Shown: positions 1 to 6,583, counted from the stretch's first letter. The stretch is DNA of 7,462 nucleotides from Chloroflexota bacterium (GCA_016190465.1 JACPQP010000533.1:1-7462); one strand, 5' to 3'. The notes: generated from the sequence alone by a model not told the origin. Numbers and translations are program-made.

Positions 1-156
1 CCCCTTCAGTGTACCGATCGAAACGGATCCAATAGAGAATCATACCACGCTGGCGGCCACCGGGGGGGGAGTCCGGTGCGCGCCTCGCTAAGGAGGTCTC
101 GGAAAGTTCACCTGCGTCCCGGGAAGGTCCAGGAAGGGCGGAGCCCGTCCTGGCGG

Positions 157-178
157 GGTTTGGGGTGTCCCCAAAACC
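157..178. other. GC-rich hairpin in gene-free left edge
   Basis: Inverted repeat with arms GGTTTGGGG and CCCCAAAACC around a three-base TGT loop; one extra A in the right arm would bulge. It lies 23 bases beyond the stop of the zinc-ribbon gene (202-528, minus strand), so it could end that transcript, but no T-run follows it on either strand. A weaker imperfect palindrome follows at 179-195. I see no credible gene in bases 1-201: the plus-strand reading frame there is a low-complexity Arg/Gly-rich shadow. The hairpin may instead be a dispersed repeat unit. Confidence 0.45.
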
Positions 179-201
179 ATCAAAAACTTTCTGATACCTA
201 C

Positions 202-528
202 TTAGGCGGCCGACGTTCGGGCCCTGGGCATCGTCCAGCTTGCCTCCGCCGCTTCTCGTCGCGCCTGGCCGACAACTCGCCCGCCAAGCAGTGCCGAGCG
301 ACCTGGCGGGGCCAGGAACTCGGTGCTATCGCAGGACGAGCAGAGCGGTAACGGGCCGTCGATTCCCAGGACAGTGATGCCGCCGCAAAAAGTGCAGCAG
401 TACGGTCCGGCCGTCGCCCATTCGCCAGTGCCGAAGTAGGCGGCCAGCAGGAACTGGCCCGAGGGCGCATCGTGGATGCGGCAGAGGTCCAGCAATCCCT
501 GCCCAGGTAACGCCCGTTCTATCCGCAT
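202..528 (-). CDS. Small zinc-ribbon protein, function unknown
   Basis: A 108-residue protein whose centre carries two Cys-X2-Cys knuckles, Cys45-Thr-Phe-Cys48 and Cys63-Ser-Ser-Cys66, separated by 14 residues. This is the classic four-cysteine zinc-ribbon spacing. The stretch before the first knuckle (GTGEWATAGPY) and the one after the second (DSTEF) recall small bacterial zinc-ribbon proteins of the DUF1451 type, in which 'G.Y.C..CG' and 'CP.C....F' flank the metal site; this resemblance is from memory. The ATG at 528 is preceded by GAGAGGA about eight bases upstream, which supports the start. The C-terminal 35 residues are Arg/Ala-rich and may be disordered. There is no signal peptide or membrane segment, so it is probably cytosolic. 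It could bind nucleic acid or a protein partner, but nothing here decides this. Confidence 0.6.
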   Translation of the reverse strand: MRIERALPGQGLLDLCRIHDAPSGQFLLAAYFGTGEWATAGPYCCTFCGGITVLGIDGPLPLCSSCDSTEFLAPPGRSALLGGRVVGQARREAAEASWTMPRARTSAA

Positions 529-646
529 CGGTAACGTCCTCTCGGCGTCGTTCAGAACGCCTCGCCATGAGTAGCCGCCAGCAATCAGTCTGCGCAGTCA
601 GGGCCGGGACGAACGGCAACCGCAGATGAACTCTCCGTTCCTGTCC

Positions 647-904
647 TCAGCCAAGCCCCACGCTCGCACTTGCCTCCGAGACGACGTGCAGCAACCTGCG
701 CCATCGCTCGCGAAGCCGGCTGGCGGGCGAGCTAGGGACCGGAATGCGGGCCGGTCCATTGGTTGGACGGATCTCAGGATTCCAGTAGCGAGTCAGTTTG
801 AGGAGGTGTCGGGTAGCGCGCGATTCGAGGTGTGGATCGAGGTAGGGCAAGAGCACTTGCAGCAGGAAGTCGTCGGCAATGGTCGGTCGCTGGCGGACGA
901 TCAT
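647..904 (-). CDS. Hypothetical 85-residue protein
   Basis: Not recognised. The internal ATG at 904 is chosen over the far upstream start at 1228 because a strong Shine-Dalgarno (GGGGGAGGA, about nine bases from the ATG) sits before it, and because the upstream extension is antisense to the recombinase remnant. The first 40 residues alternate hydrophobic and charged patches (IADDFLLQVLLPYLDPHL) and look like a folded helical segment. The rest is Pro/Arg-rich (RIPVPSSPASRLRERWRR) and less protein-like. No membrane segment or cysteine motif is visible. It lies on the same strand as the zinc-ribbon gene, 118 bases upstream of it. It may be the intact start of a gene whose 3' half was replaced, since the region is otherwise decayed. 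Confidence 0.4.
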   Translation of the reverse strand: MIVRQRPTIADDFLLQVLLPYLDPHLESRATRHLLKLTRYWNPEIRPTNGPARIPVPSSPASRLRERWRRLLHVVSEASASVGLG

Positions 905-1018
905 CGAAGTGGTTCCTCCCCCTAATCGAGAGCGGTGGCTCTCAACATCCACGCCCCCCGTCCGCGCACTGGATTTGCAACTTATGTGCCAGTCCGCCTC
1001 AGCCCTGCGGTGCCCCAC

Positions 1019-1325
1019 TTTGTGTTCGGCGTCGAGATGCCCAGACTCGCCCGCTCCTGCAAGGACTGGCACCAACTGCTGGAGATCTGCGCCCTGTTCG
1101 GGACGCTCATCGCCGACCTCGACGGCGTCTACGATCCGGCGCAGTACAACGACCGCCTGCTGTTGGGACTCAAGGGCACGATGTCTGAGGCTCATCTTCC
1201 GCAAGTTCGAGGAGTTGGGCACGCTCAACGCGGCTATGCGCTATCTGACCAAGCAGGATGTCCAGGTGGGGGTACGAGTTCGGGAGAAGCTCGGCCGGGG
1301 AGAGTTGGAGTGGCATCGGCCGAGA
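1019..1325 (+). pseudogene. Remnant of a large serine recombinase, internally deleted and frameshifted
   Basis: Two adjacent frames give pieces of one protein. Bases 1019-1195 encode FVFGVEMPRLARSCKDW, then LLEICALFGTL, YDPAQYNDRLLLGLKG and TMSEA. This is the second half of a resolvase-type catalytic domain, including the Arg-Leu-Ala-Arg motif whose arginines act in strand exchange. Around 1190-1196 the frame changes and the text resumes as LIFRKFEELGTLNAAMRYL, then VRVREKLGRGELEW, which belongs to the 'Recombinase' domain of large serine recombinases. In intact relatives these blocks are separated by several dozen residues, so an internal deletion with frameshift is inferred. The N-terminal part with the nucleophilic serine is absent, and similarity stops after the GELEW motif. 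The element is dead. It resembles transposon-associated recombinases of high-GC bacteria rather than phage integrases, though that distinction rests on recall. Confidence 0.8.
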
Positions 1326-1397
1326 TGCAGTGTAATGGCAGGGCAGAGATCTGTGCAGCGATCAGTAACAGTGCACTTGCGTGCTGATCCGACGCAC

Positions 1398-1427
1398 TCA
1401 CGCTCCGCCCGCCAACCGGGAGCGTGA
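1398..1427. repeat. Perfect 9-base inverted repeat
   Basis: Arms TCACGCTCC and GGAGCGTGA pair perfectly across a 12-base loop. It lies between the end of the recombinase remnant and the end of the phosphohydrolase operon. It could be a back-up transcription end, a remnant element terminus or a protein binding site. No T-run follows it on either strand, which weakens the intrinsic-terminator reading. Confidence 0.45.
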
Positions 1428-1447
1428 CGAGGTAGCTGCGGGCAACA

Positions 1448-1479
1448 TGGCCGGCGACGGTCCGGGCACCCGCCGGCCA
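1448..1479 (-). terminator. Probable operon-end hairpin
   Basis: Perfect 9-base arms TGGCCGGCG and CGCCGGCCA enclose a 14-base loop that can itself form a three-pair GGT/ACC inner stem. The structure begins three bases beyond the stop of the minus-strand phosphohydrolase gene (1483), the usual place for a transcript end. On the minus strand only a weak T-containing tail (TGTTGCCC) follows, so it may act as a GC-rich stem that stabilises the 3' end or assists Rho rather than as a canonical intrinsic terminator. Confidence 0.55.
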
Positions 1480-1482
1480 GCG

Positions 1483-3414
1483 CTACTCCTCGAGGAGGTC
1501 CTCGAGCACCGCCCCGACGTTGTGCCGCGGGGTCCGCAGACCCAGGAGCCTGGCGAACGTCGGCGCCATGTCGATCATCCGCATCAGCCCCCACCGTCGC
1601 CAGTCGCGCTCGTACCCGACCTTCACGCCGGGGCCCGAGAGGAGACAGCAGGCCAGGTTGGAGAACATGGGCGTCTCCGACGTGGGGATCTGCGAGCCGT
1701 GGATCGCGATCCGGGACGCCCCCACCGAGCCGCCATCCACCGGCTTGCCCCAGCCGTAGCCCCGGTTCATCGAGAAAACGACGTCGCCGCTGACGTCGCC
1801 CCAGTAGCCGATGATCTGGGCGTCCTGGAGCTTGAGGGCGAGAGCGATCGGCCGTCTGTTGTTGAGGGGGTCGCGCCAGTCGAGCAAGGCGTCGATGATC
1901 TCCTCCTGCACCCGCTCAAACCGGTCGGGCGGGACGACGCCACCCGGCTCGCGGCCCTCGAGGTTGACGTAGATCTCCGAGCCCCGCGCGGCGACGAGGT
2001 AAGCCCTGCTCCGCGAGCGGTCGATCTGGCCATCGGGGCCGAGCACCATCAGCCCGGTTTCGATCAGCCGGTCCGGGATGCTCGCGCCCCGCTGGCTTGG
2101 CGCCATGGCGTGGTCGGAGATCACACAGACGAGGTCACCCTCCCTCTCCAGCTCGAGGAACTGGGCCAGGATGTCGTCGGAGAGAACGTAGGTCTTCCGC
2201 TGGGCGTCGAGGAGCCACTCCGCGCGCCGGGGATCGTAGCTCGGGTTCTCGGGGTCGATGTCGTTGACGGTCGCGTGGTTGACCCAGTCGAACGGGTGCC
2301 AGTGAGAGAAGTGCAGGTCCCAGCCGGACCTGTTCTGGATGTAGCGGGCGACCTTCACCTCCCACTCGCCCATGAAGCGGAGCTCGTCGAGCCAGGTGGC
2401 CAGGTGCTCGTCGTCGGTGGCCGGGCTGACCGCCGGGACGTCGTAGAACGGACCACAGTGCTTCAGGATCTCCGCGTCGAGCCCCGGGGGTTGGGTGAAG
2501 CCCCGGGTGCCATAGACGACGCTGCGGACCAGGTGCAGGCTCCCTGCCGTCGAGTTGACCGCGAGAATCCGGAAGCGCATGGCCGCCTCCCGCTTCTCCG
2601 GTCCGACCCGGTGGTGGGCGAAGGGGCTCCAGCCACCCGGGTGGACCTCGACGAGGAGAGTCGAGGCATCGGGCTCGGCGCAGACAGCCACCCGCTCGAA
2701 GCGGCCATCCGAGCCGCGGCGGACCAGGAGGTAGACGTACTCGGCGTGCGCGTATTCGGCGTGCGCGCCGGGGCGCAGGACGATGGCCAGTGGGCAGCCG
2801 AAGTCGTCGGGGCCGACGTTGCGCCAGCCGGCCGGCCCGGCGGGCTCGAGTCGGACGATGGAGGATCCAGGCGGCGCGCCCTCCTCTTCGACGTCGGTCG
2901 TCCGCTCGGCCATCGCCAGGCCGGAAGTGTCGACGCGGGTCTGGACGTCGCGTTTGACGGTGGCGAAGTAGCGCATTGCCAGCGCGTAGGACAGCGGCGC
3001 GTCGTGGATGCCCGGGGCGACGACGTAGCCATGCTTGAGCGGCACCCCCCACGAGGCCGACGGGTAGTGGGTGATGAGCGTCTTCAGGCCAACCTGGTCG
3101 GCGACCTCCCAGAGGGTCTCGGCCCCGCCCAGGATGTTGTAGTCCCAGGACATCGTGAGGGGAGTGTCCCAGGGAGCGGTCTTGTCGCGGACGGTCCAGC
3201 CGCCGAGTCTCGTCGTCCCCGAGGGTGCCCCGGTCACCAGGCTCGACCAGTTGGTCGGGGTCCACGGGGGCATGGTCGGGAGCAGTCGGTTGAGGGAGCC
3301 ACGGCCGAGCAGCGCCTTGAAGGTAGGCAGGACCCCCTCATCGATGAAGCGCCGCAGCAGCGGGTAGTTCATGCCGTCGTAGCCGATCACGAAGAGCCGA
3401 CGAGTCTTCGCCAT
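1483..3414 (-). CDS. Alkaline phosphatase superfamily phosphohydrolase (type I phosphodiesterase/nucleotide pyrophosphatase-like)
   Basis: A 643-residue metal-dependent hydrolase, predicted to cleave phosphate mono- or diesters, substrate unknown. Superfamily landmarks appear in order: Asp13 in FVIGYDGMN (metal ligand); Thr52 in WTPTNWSSLVTG (nucleophile position); Asp376 and His380 in PFDWVNH; Asp434-His435 in CVISDHAMA; His572 in AIHGSQ; then the C-terminal IDMAPTFARLLGL typical of the family. Between about residues 130 and 340 lies a long insertion that probably shapes the substrate pocket. There is no signal peptide or transmembrane segment, so it acts in the cytosol, unlike secreted alkaline phosphatases. 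The ATG at 3414 is preferred over an in-frame ATG at 3429 because GGAGGG ends seven bases before it and overlaps the upstream ATG. It starts 18 bases after the thioredoxin-domain gene stops, so cotranscription is likely. It fits the broad COG3379-type group of predicted phosphohydrolases or phosphomutases. Confidence 0.88.
   Translation of the reverse strand: MAKTRRLFVIGYDGMNYPLLRRFIDEGVLPTFKALLGRGSLNRLLPTMPPWTPTNWSSLVTGAPSGTTRLGGWTVRDKTAPWDTPLTMSWDYNILGGAETLWEVADQVGLKTLITHYPSASWGVPLKHGYVVAPGIHDAPLSYALAMRYFATVKRDVQTRVDTSGLAMAERTTDVEEEGAPPGSSIVRLEPAGPAGWRNVGPDDFGCPLAIVLRPGAHAEYAHAEYVYLLVRRGSDGRFERVAVCAEPDASTLLVEVHPGGWSPFAHHRVGPEKREAAMRFRILAVNSTAGSLHLVRSVVYGTRGFTQPPGLDAEILKHCGPFYDVPAVSPATDDEHLATWLDELRFMGEWEVKVARYIQNRSGWDLHFSHWHPFDWVNHATVNDIDPENPSYDPRRAEWLLDAQRKTYVLSDDILAQFLELEREGDLVCVISDHAMAPSQRGASIPDRLIETGLMVLGPDGQIDRSRSRAYLVAARGSEIYVNLEGREPGGVVPPDRFERVQEEIIDALLDWRDPLNNRRPIALALKLQDAQIIGYWGDVSGDVVFSMNRGYGWGKPVDGGSVGASRIAIHGSQIPTSETPMFSNLACCLLSGPGVKVGYERDWRRWGLMRMIDMAPTFARLLGLRTPRHNVGAVLEDLLEE
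2737..2766. repeat. 15-base in-frame tandem duplication inside the phosphohydrolase gene
   Basis: Two adjacent 15-base units (2737-2751 and 2752-2766) differ at one base, C against T at the fourth position. In the minus-strand gene they repeat five residues, giving AHAEYAHAEYVY near residues 217-228. The frame is kept, so the protein gains five residues in the insertion region without losing the catalytic motifs. Confidence 0.75.
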
Positions 3415-3432
3415 GTCACATCCCTCCAAAGG

Positions 3433-5493
3433 CTACACTCCTTCCAGCCGCCGGGCCAACTCATCCGGGCTCGTCGTCGGCGCCTGGCAGACGTAGTGCT
3501 CGCAGACGTACGCGGTCGCCCGGCCATCGATGGGCCCACGCCCGTCGAGCAGCGGGATGGCCTGCGCCGCCCGCTGATCGTCCGGCGAGCGCGACGCGAC
3601 CACGACGTACGGTCGATACCCCTGGCGCACCACGCGCAGCAGCTCCCGCGTATCCTCCCGGCCCGCCTCTCCGACGATCGCCACCTCGCGCGGCTCGGCG
3701 AGAGAGAAGTCCACCGCCAGCAGCAGCCGGCCAAAAGCGGTGGGGTGGCGCATCATCGGCTGGACCAGCGACTCCAGGATCTGCACCGCCTGCCGTTCAT
3801 ACTCCGGCTCGGCGAAAAAGAGCGACAGTCGTAGGAGCACGTCGGCCGCCACGCTGTTCCCCGCGGGCGTCGCGTTATCCACGTGCTCCTTCGGCCGGAT
3901 GACCAGCGCCTCGTGATCGTCGGCCGTGTCAAAGAACCCGGGGCCCTGGGGATCGGCAAAGCGCGCCATCACCGTCTCCATCAGGGAACGGGCGGTCTCG
4001 AGCCAGCGCGGGGCGAACGTCGCCTCGTAGAGGGCGATCAACCCATCCGCGAGGAAGGTGTAGTCCTCCAGGTATCCGGGCAACCTGGCTACCCCGTCTT
4101 TGTACGTGCGGAACAGCCGCGTCCCATCCCTGGCCGCCAGGAGCCGGGCCAGGACGAACTCGGCGTTGCGAAGCGCGACCTCACGGTAGTCCGCACGGTC
4201 GAGAATCCGCGCCGCGTCGGCGAAGCTGCGCAGCATCAGCCCGTTCCAGGCGGTGATGATCTTGTCGTCACGCCCCGGCCAACTCCGCCGGGCGCGCGCG
4301 GCAGACAACTGCCGGCGCGCCCCCGCGATGAGCGTCTCCAGCTTCCGCAGGCTCAATCCCGCGGCCGAGGCGACCTCGGCGGGTGACTGGGACACGTGAA
4401 GGATGTTCTTCCCCTCAAAGTTCCCCTGCGCGGTCACCCCGTAGTAGCGGGCGACGATGGGCGTCAGCTCAGAGCCAAGCACGGCCTCGAGCTCGTCCAG
4501 CGTCCACAGGTAGAACTTCCCCTCCTGACCCTCCGAGTCGGCGTCCTGGGCCGAGAAGAACCCGCCCTCGGGGCTGGTCATCTCTCGTCGCACGTAGTCG
4601 AGCGTCTCCTCGGCGATGCGCCGATACTCAGACTTCCCGGTCACCTGGTAGGCGAGCAGGTAGACCCGGCTGAGCTGGGCGTTGTCGTAGAGCATCTTTT
4701 CGAAGTGGGGCACCAGCCACCGGGCATCGACCGAGTAGCGGTGAAAGCCCCCGCCGATCTGATCATGGATCCCGCCGCGCTCCATCATCTCGAGCGTGTG
4801 GGTCACCATCTTCAGCGCCTGCTGGCCGCCACTCCACCTGGCGGCACGCAGCAAGAGCTCGAGGGTCAGCGGCGCCGGAAACTTTGGGGCGTCACCAAAT
4901 CCCCCAGATCGAGCGTCATACGAGCGGGAGATCCCCTCGAGAGCAGTTGTCAGCACGGTCGTCGTCAGCGGGCTTGGCACCGGTCGAAGGTCGGCGTGCT
5001 CGCGTAGCGCGTCGACCAGCTGCTTCGCGCTCTCGTCGACGACCGCCCGGCGATGGCGGTAGGCGTCGGCAACACTGGTCAGGAGGCGCGGGAAACCGGG
5101 CATCCCGGGCCGATCGGTCGGCGGAAAATACGTACCGCCATAAAAGGGCTTGCCCTCCGGCGTCAGGAAGACCGTCAGCGGCCAGCCACCATGCCCGGTC
5201 ATCGCCTGGACCGTGTCCATGTAGACGGCGTCGATATCCGGGCGCTCCTCGCGGTCAACCTTGACGTTGACGAAAAGGGCATTCATCAGTTGGGCAATAG
5301 ATGGATTCTCAAACGACTCGCGCTCCATCACGTGGCACCAGTGACAGGCCGCGTACCCAATGCTGAGGAGGATCGGCTTGTCCTCACGCCGCGCCCGCGC
5401 AAATGCCTCGGATCCCCACGGGTACCAGTCGACCGGGTTGTCGGCGTGCTGAAGCAGGTACGGGCTGGTCTCGTTCACCAGGCGATTGGGCAT
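3433..5493 (-). CDS. Thioredoxin-domain protein of the YyaL/SPATA20 (DUF255) family
   Basis: A full-length 686-residue member of the COG1331 family. The N-terminal thioredoxin-like domain (about 1-165) opens with NETSPYLLQHADNPVDW and holds the redox-type motif Cys50-His-Trp-Cys53 followed by His54, then VDREERPDID and TGHGGWPLTVFLTP, all family hallmarks. From about 185 to 560 comes an alpha/alpha-barrel related to N-acylglucosamine 2-epimerases, with GGFGDAPKFP (197-206), GGGFHRYSVD (247-256), HFEKMLYDNAQL (263-274), AQDADSEGQEGKFYLW (315-330) and DDKIITAWNGLML (409-421). The end, YVCEHYVCQAP, is the usual C-terminus. The ATG at 5493 has GGAGG five bases upstream. There is no signal peptide, so it is probably cytosolic. 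The family's biochemical role is not settled: disulfide chemistry and carbohydrate binding or modification are both suggested by the domains. It sits 24 bases after the response regulator and 18 bases before the phosphohydrolase. Confidence 0.93.
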   Translation of the reverse strand: MPNRLVNETSPYLLQHADNPVDWYPWGSEAFARARREDKPILLSIGYAACHWCHVMERESFENPSIAQLMNALFVNVKVDREERPDIDAVYMDTVQAMTGHGGWPLTVFLTPEGKPFYGGTYFPPTDRPGMPGFPRLLTSVADAYRHRRAVVDESAKQLVDALREHADLRPVPSPLTTTVLTTALEGISRSYDARSGGFGDAPKFPAPLTLELLLRAARWSGGQQALKMVTHTLEMMERGGIHDQIGGGFHRYSVDARWLVPHFEKMLYDNAQLSRVYLLAYQVTGKSEYRRIAEETLDYVRREMTSPEGGFFSAQDADSEGQEGKFYLWTLDELEAVLGSELTPIVARYYGVTAQGNFEGKNILHVSQSPAEVASAAGLSLRKLETLIAGARRQLSAARARRSWPGRDDKIITAWNGLMLRSFADAARILDRADYREVALRNAEFVLARLLAARDGTRLFRTYKDGVARLPGYLEDYTFLADGLIALYEATFAPRWLETARSLMETVMARFADPQGPGFFDTADDHEALVIRPKEHVDNATPAGNSVAADVLLRLSLFFAEPEYERQAVQILESLVQPMMRHPTAFGRLLLAVDFSLAEPREVAIVGEAGREDTRELLRVVRQGYRPYVVVASRSPDDQRAAQAIPLLDGRGPIDGRATAYVCEHYVCQAPTTSPDELARRLEGV

Positions 5494-5517
5494 CGTTGCC
5501 TCCGCCAGACTGCGTCT

Positions 5518-6231
5518 TCAGGCTTCTTGAAAGCGGTAGCCGACGCCGTGGGAAGAGATGATCAGGCGAGGGCTCTGAGGATCGGCCTCGATCTTGCGCC
5601 GGAGCAGACCGATGTAGGTCCGGAGGTAGGCGGTCTGCAGCGTATGGTCCCGTCCCCAGACGTTCTCGAGGATCTTCTCGTGGGGGACGACTCGTCCCAC
5701 GTTGGCAATCAAGAAGGCGAGAAGACGGAATTCGGTATCGCTGAGCGGGATGTGCTCACCATCGCGAGTCGCGAGCCGGCGATCCAGGTCGATGATCAGC
5801 CGCCCATCGTCGACGGTGAGAATCCGTTCCGCGGGGACAGCCAGCCGCTCCAGCTCGACCCGGCGCAGCGCCGCGCGAACCCGGGCCACCAGCTCGGCGA
5901 TGCCGAACGGCTTGGTCACGTACTCGTCGGCGCCGGCATCCAACCCCCGGACGATGTCATCCTCGCGCCGGAGCGCGGTGAGCATGATGATCGGCACGCT
6001 CGAGACGTGCCGAATCCGCTGGCAGACCTCGAACCCATCCATCTCCGGCATAAGGATGTCGAGGACGACGAGGTCCGGCTCGTTCACGTGAAGGTACGCC
6101 AGCGCGTCGGGGCCACTGGATGCCGCGACCACATCGTAGCCCTCCTGGCGGAGCCCCGCCTCGAGCACCCGCATCACCCCGGGCTCATCGTCGACCACCA
6201 GGATCTTCTTGCGGACGTTCGCTGCGACCAT
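5518..6231 (-). CDS. OmpR/KdpE-type response regulator (receiver plus winged-helix DNA-binding domain)
   Basis: A 237-residue transcription factor activated by aspartate phosphorylation. The receiver domain (about 8-120) has the acidic pair Asp14-Asp15 in ILVVDDEPG, phosphoacceptor Asp58 in LVVLDILMPEMDG, Thr85 in IIMLTAL and Lys107 in YVTKPF, so every catalytic position is present. The C-terminal winged helix (about 138-235) shows LSDTEFRLLAFL, WGRDHTLQTAYLRTYIGLLR and SSHGVGYRF, typical of the OmpR/KdpE group. The ATG at 6231 gives a standard-length protein; the frame stays open far upstream, but that part overlaps the divergent kinase gene and the intergenic promoters. The ribosome binding site is weak (GGACGGG directly before the ATG). 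It heads a tight minus-strand cluster with the YyaL-type and phosphohydrolase genes. The divergent GAF histidine kinase is the likely partner. Confidence 0.93.
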   Translation of the reverse strand: MVAANVRKKILVVDDEPGVMRVLEAGLRQEGYDVVAASSGPDALAYLHVNEPDLVVLDILMPEMDGFEVCQRIRHVSSVPIIMLTALRREDDIVRGLDAGADEYVTKPFGIAELVARVRAALRRVELERLAVPAERILTVDDGRLIIDLDRRLATRDGEHIPLSDTEFRLLAFLIANVGRVVPHEKILENVWGRDHTLQTAYLRTYIGLLRRKIEADPQSPRLIISSHGVGYRFQEA

Positions 6232-6334
6232 CCCGTCCAATACACCCGTGCTGCTCGCTGCACAAGCCCATAAGCGGGTGGCGCGGGCCGTATCCCGCCC
6301 ACGCTGCTCCAGCGGGGGACAACAAGCCCCACTC

Positions 6335-6351
6335 CGCAAGCAGCCCTTGCG
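6335..6351 (-). other. Leader hairpin upstream of the response regulator
   Basis: Perfect six-base arms (CGCAAG and CTTGCG) with a five-base loop. If transcription starts near 6390, this stem lies in the 5' leader about 105 bases before the regulator's ATG. It could affect transcript stability or be an operator. It is too short for a strong claim. Confidence 0.35.
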
Positions 6352-6396
6352 CCGTTCAGCGATCGATGCAGCCACCAAGAGATCACTGCCTGAACC

Positions 6397-6405
6397 ATTA
6401 TAGCA
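6397..6405 (-). promoter_or_regulatory. Extended -10 promoter for the response-regulator operon
   Basis: On the minus strand the sequence reads TGCTATAAT, a perfect TATAAT box with the TGN extension. The position where a -35 box would lie (TCGCCA at 17-base spacing) matches poorly, which is acceptable for extended -10 promoters. The predicted start near 6390 gives a leader of about 160 bases to the ATG at 6231. It is the only AT-rich hexamer of this quality in a GC-rich intergenic region and it points into the operon. Confidence 0.65.
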
Positions 6406-6524
6406 CCGCCCGCCGCAAGTGGCGAGACGTGGGAGCGTCGGAACACGGCAGGCACCACGACGTATGGCACGTTGCGCCTTCGCACCCGCCGCTCTGGACG
6501 CCCGACGAGCCGTTTGCGAAAGCG

Positions 6525-6540
6525 GGGCTTGGCAAAGCCC
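6525..6540. promoter_or_regulatory. Perfect palindrome over the kinase -35 box (possible operator)
   Basis: GGGCTT and AAGCCC pair perfectly around GGCA. The palindrome contains the first part of the putative -35 hexamer TTGGCA (6529-6534), so a protein bound here would compete with RNA polymerase at the plus-strand promoter. Six-base arms can occur by chance in GC-rich DNA. Confidence 0.35.
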
Positions 6541-6557
6541 GAACAGCCTGCTACACT
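6529..6557 (+). promoter_or_regulatory. Sigma70-type promoter for the histidine kinase
   Basis: TTGGCA (6529-6534) and TACACT (6552-6557) are separated by exactly 17 bases, and the -10 box has a TGC extension. The predicted start near 6564 would give a leader of about 110 bases before the kinase start at 6674. Both hexamers match consensus at most positions (TTGACA and TATAAT), with optimal spacing. Confidence 0.65.
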
Positions 6558-6566
6558 GCGCCCAGA

Positions 6567-6583
6567 GGGCCGAAACAAGGCCC
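6567..6583 (+). other. Hairpin at the start of the kinase leader
   Basis: GGGCC and GGCCC arms enclose the seven-base loop GAAACAA, starting about three bases after the predicted transcription start. The A-rich loop stands out in GC-rich surroundings. A 5'-terminal stem of this kind can protect a transcript, but no function can be assigned. Confidence 0.35.

Noticed and set aside
76..351. 91-residue plus-strand frame with GTG start
   Set aside because: Overlaps the zinc-ribbon gene in antisense, is Arg-rich throughout and matches no family I know.
905..1228. N-terminal extension of the 85-residue protein to an ATG at 1228
   Set aside because: It is antisense to the recombinase remnant, and the strong ribosome binding site is at the internal ATG at 904.
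1360..1389. Weak nested inverted repeat (GATCA/TGATC with inner GCAC/GTGC)
   Set aside because: Short arms with an unbalanced internal bulge; not distinguishable from chance.
2135..3265. 376-residue minus-strand open frame in another phase
   Set aside because: Lies wholly within the phosphohydrolase gene; Arg/Pro/Gly-rich composition typical of a shifted frame.
1381..3834. 817-residue plus-strand open frame
   Set aside because: It runs antisense to the phosphohydrolase and part of the YyaL-type gene, both with clear motifs. Its product is rich in Arg, Gly, Asp, Val and Pro with no family features, as expected for the reverse strand of a GC-rich gene.
5053..6273. 406-residue plus-strand open frame
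   Set aside because: Antisense to the 5' part of the YyaL-type gene and all of the response regulator; no recognisable motif.
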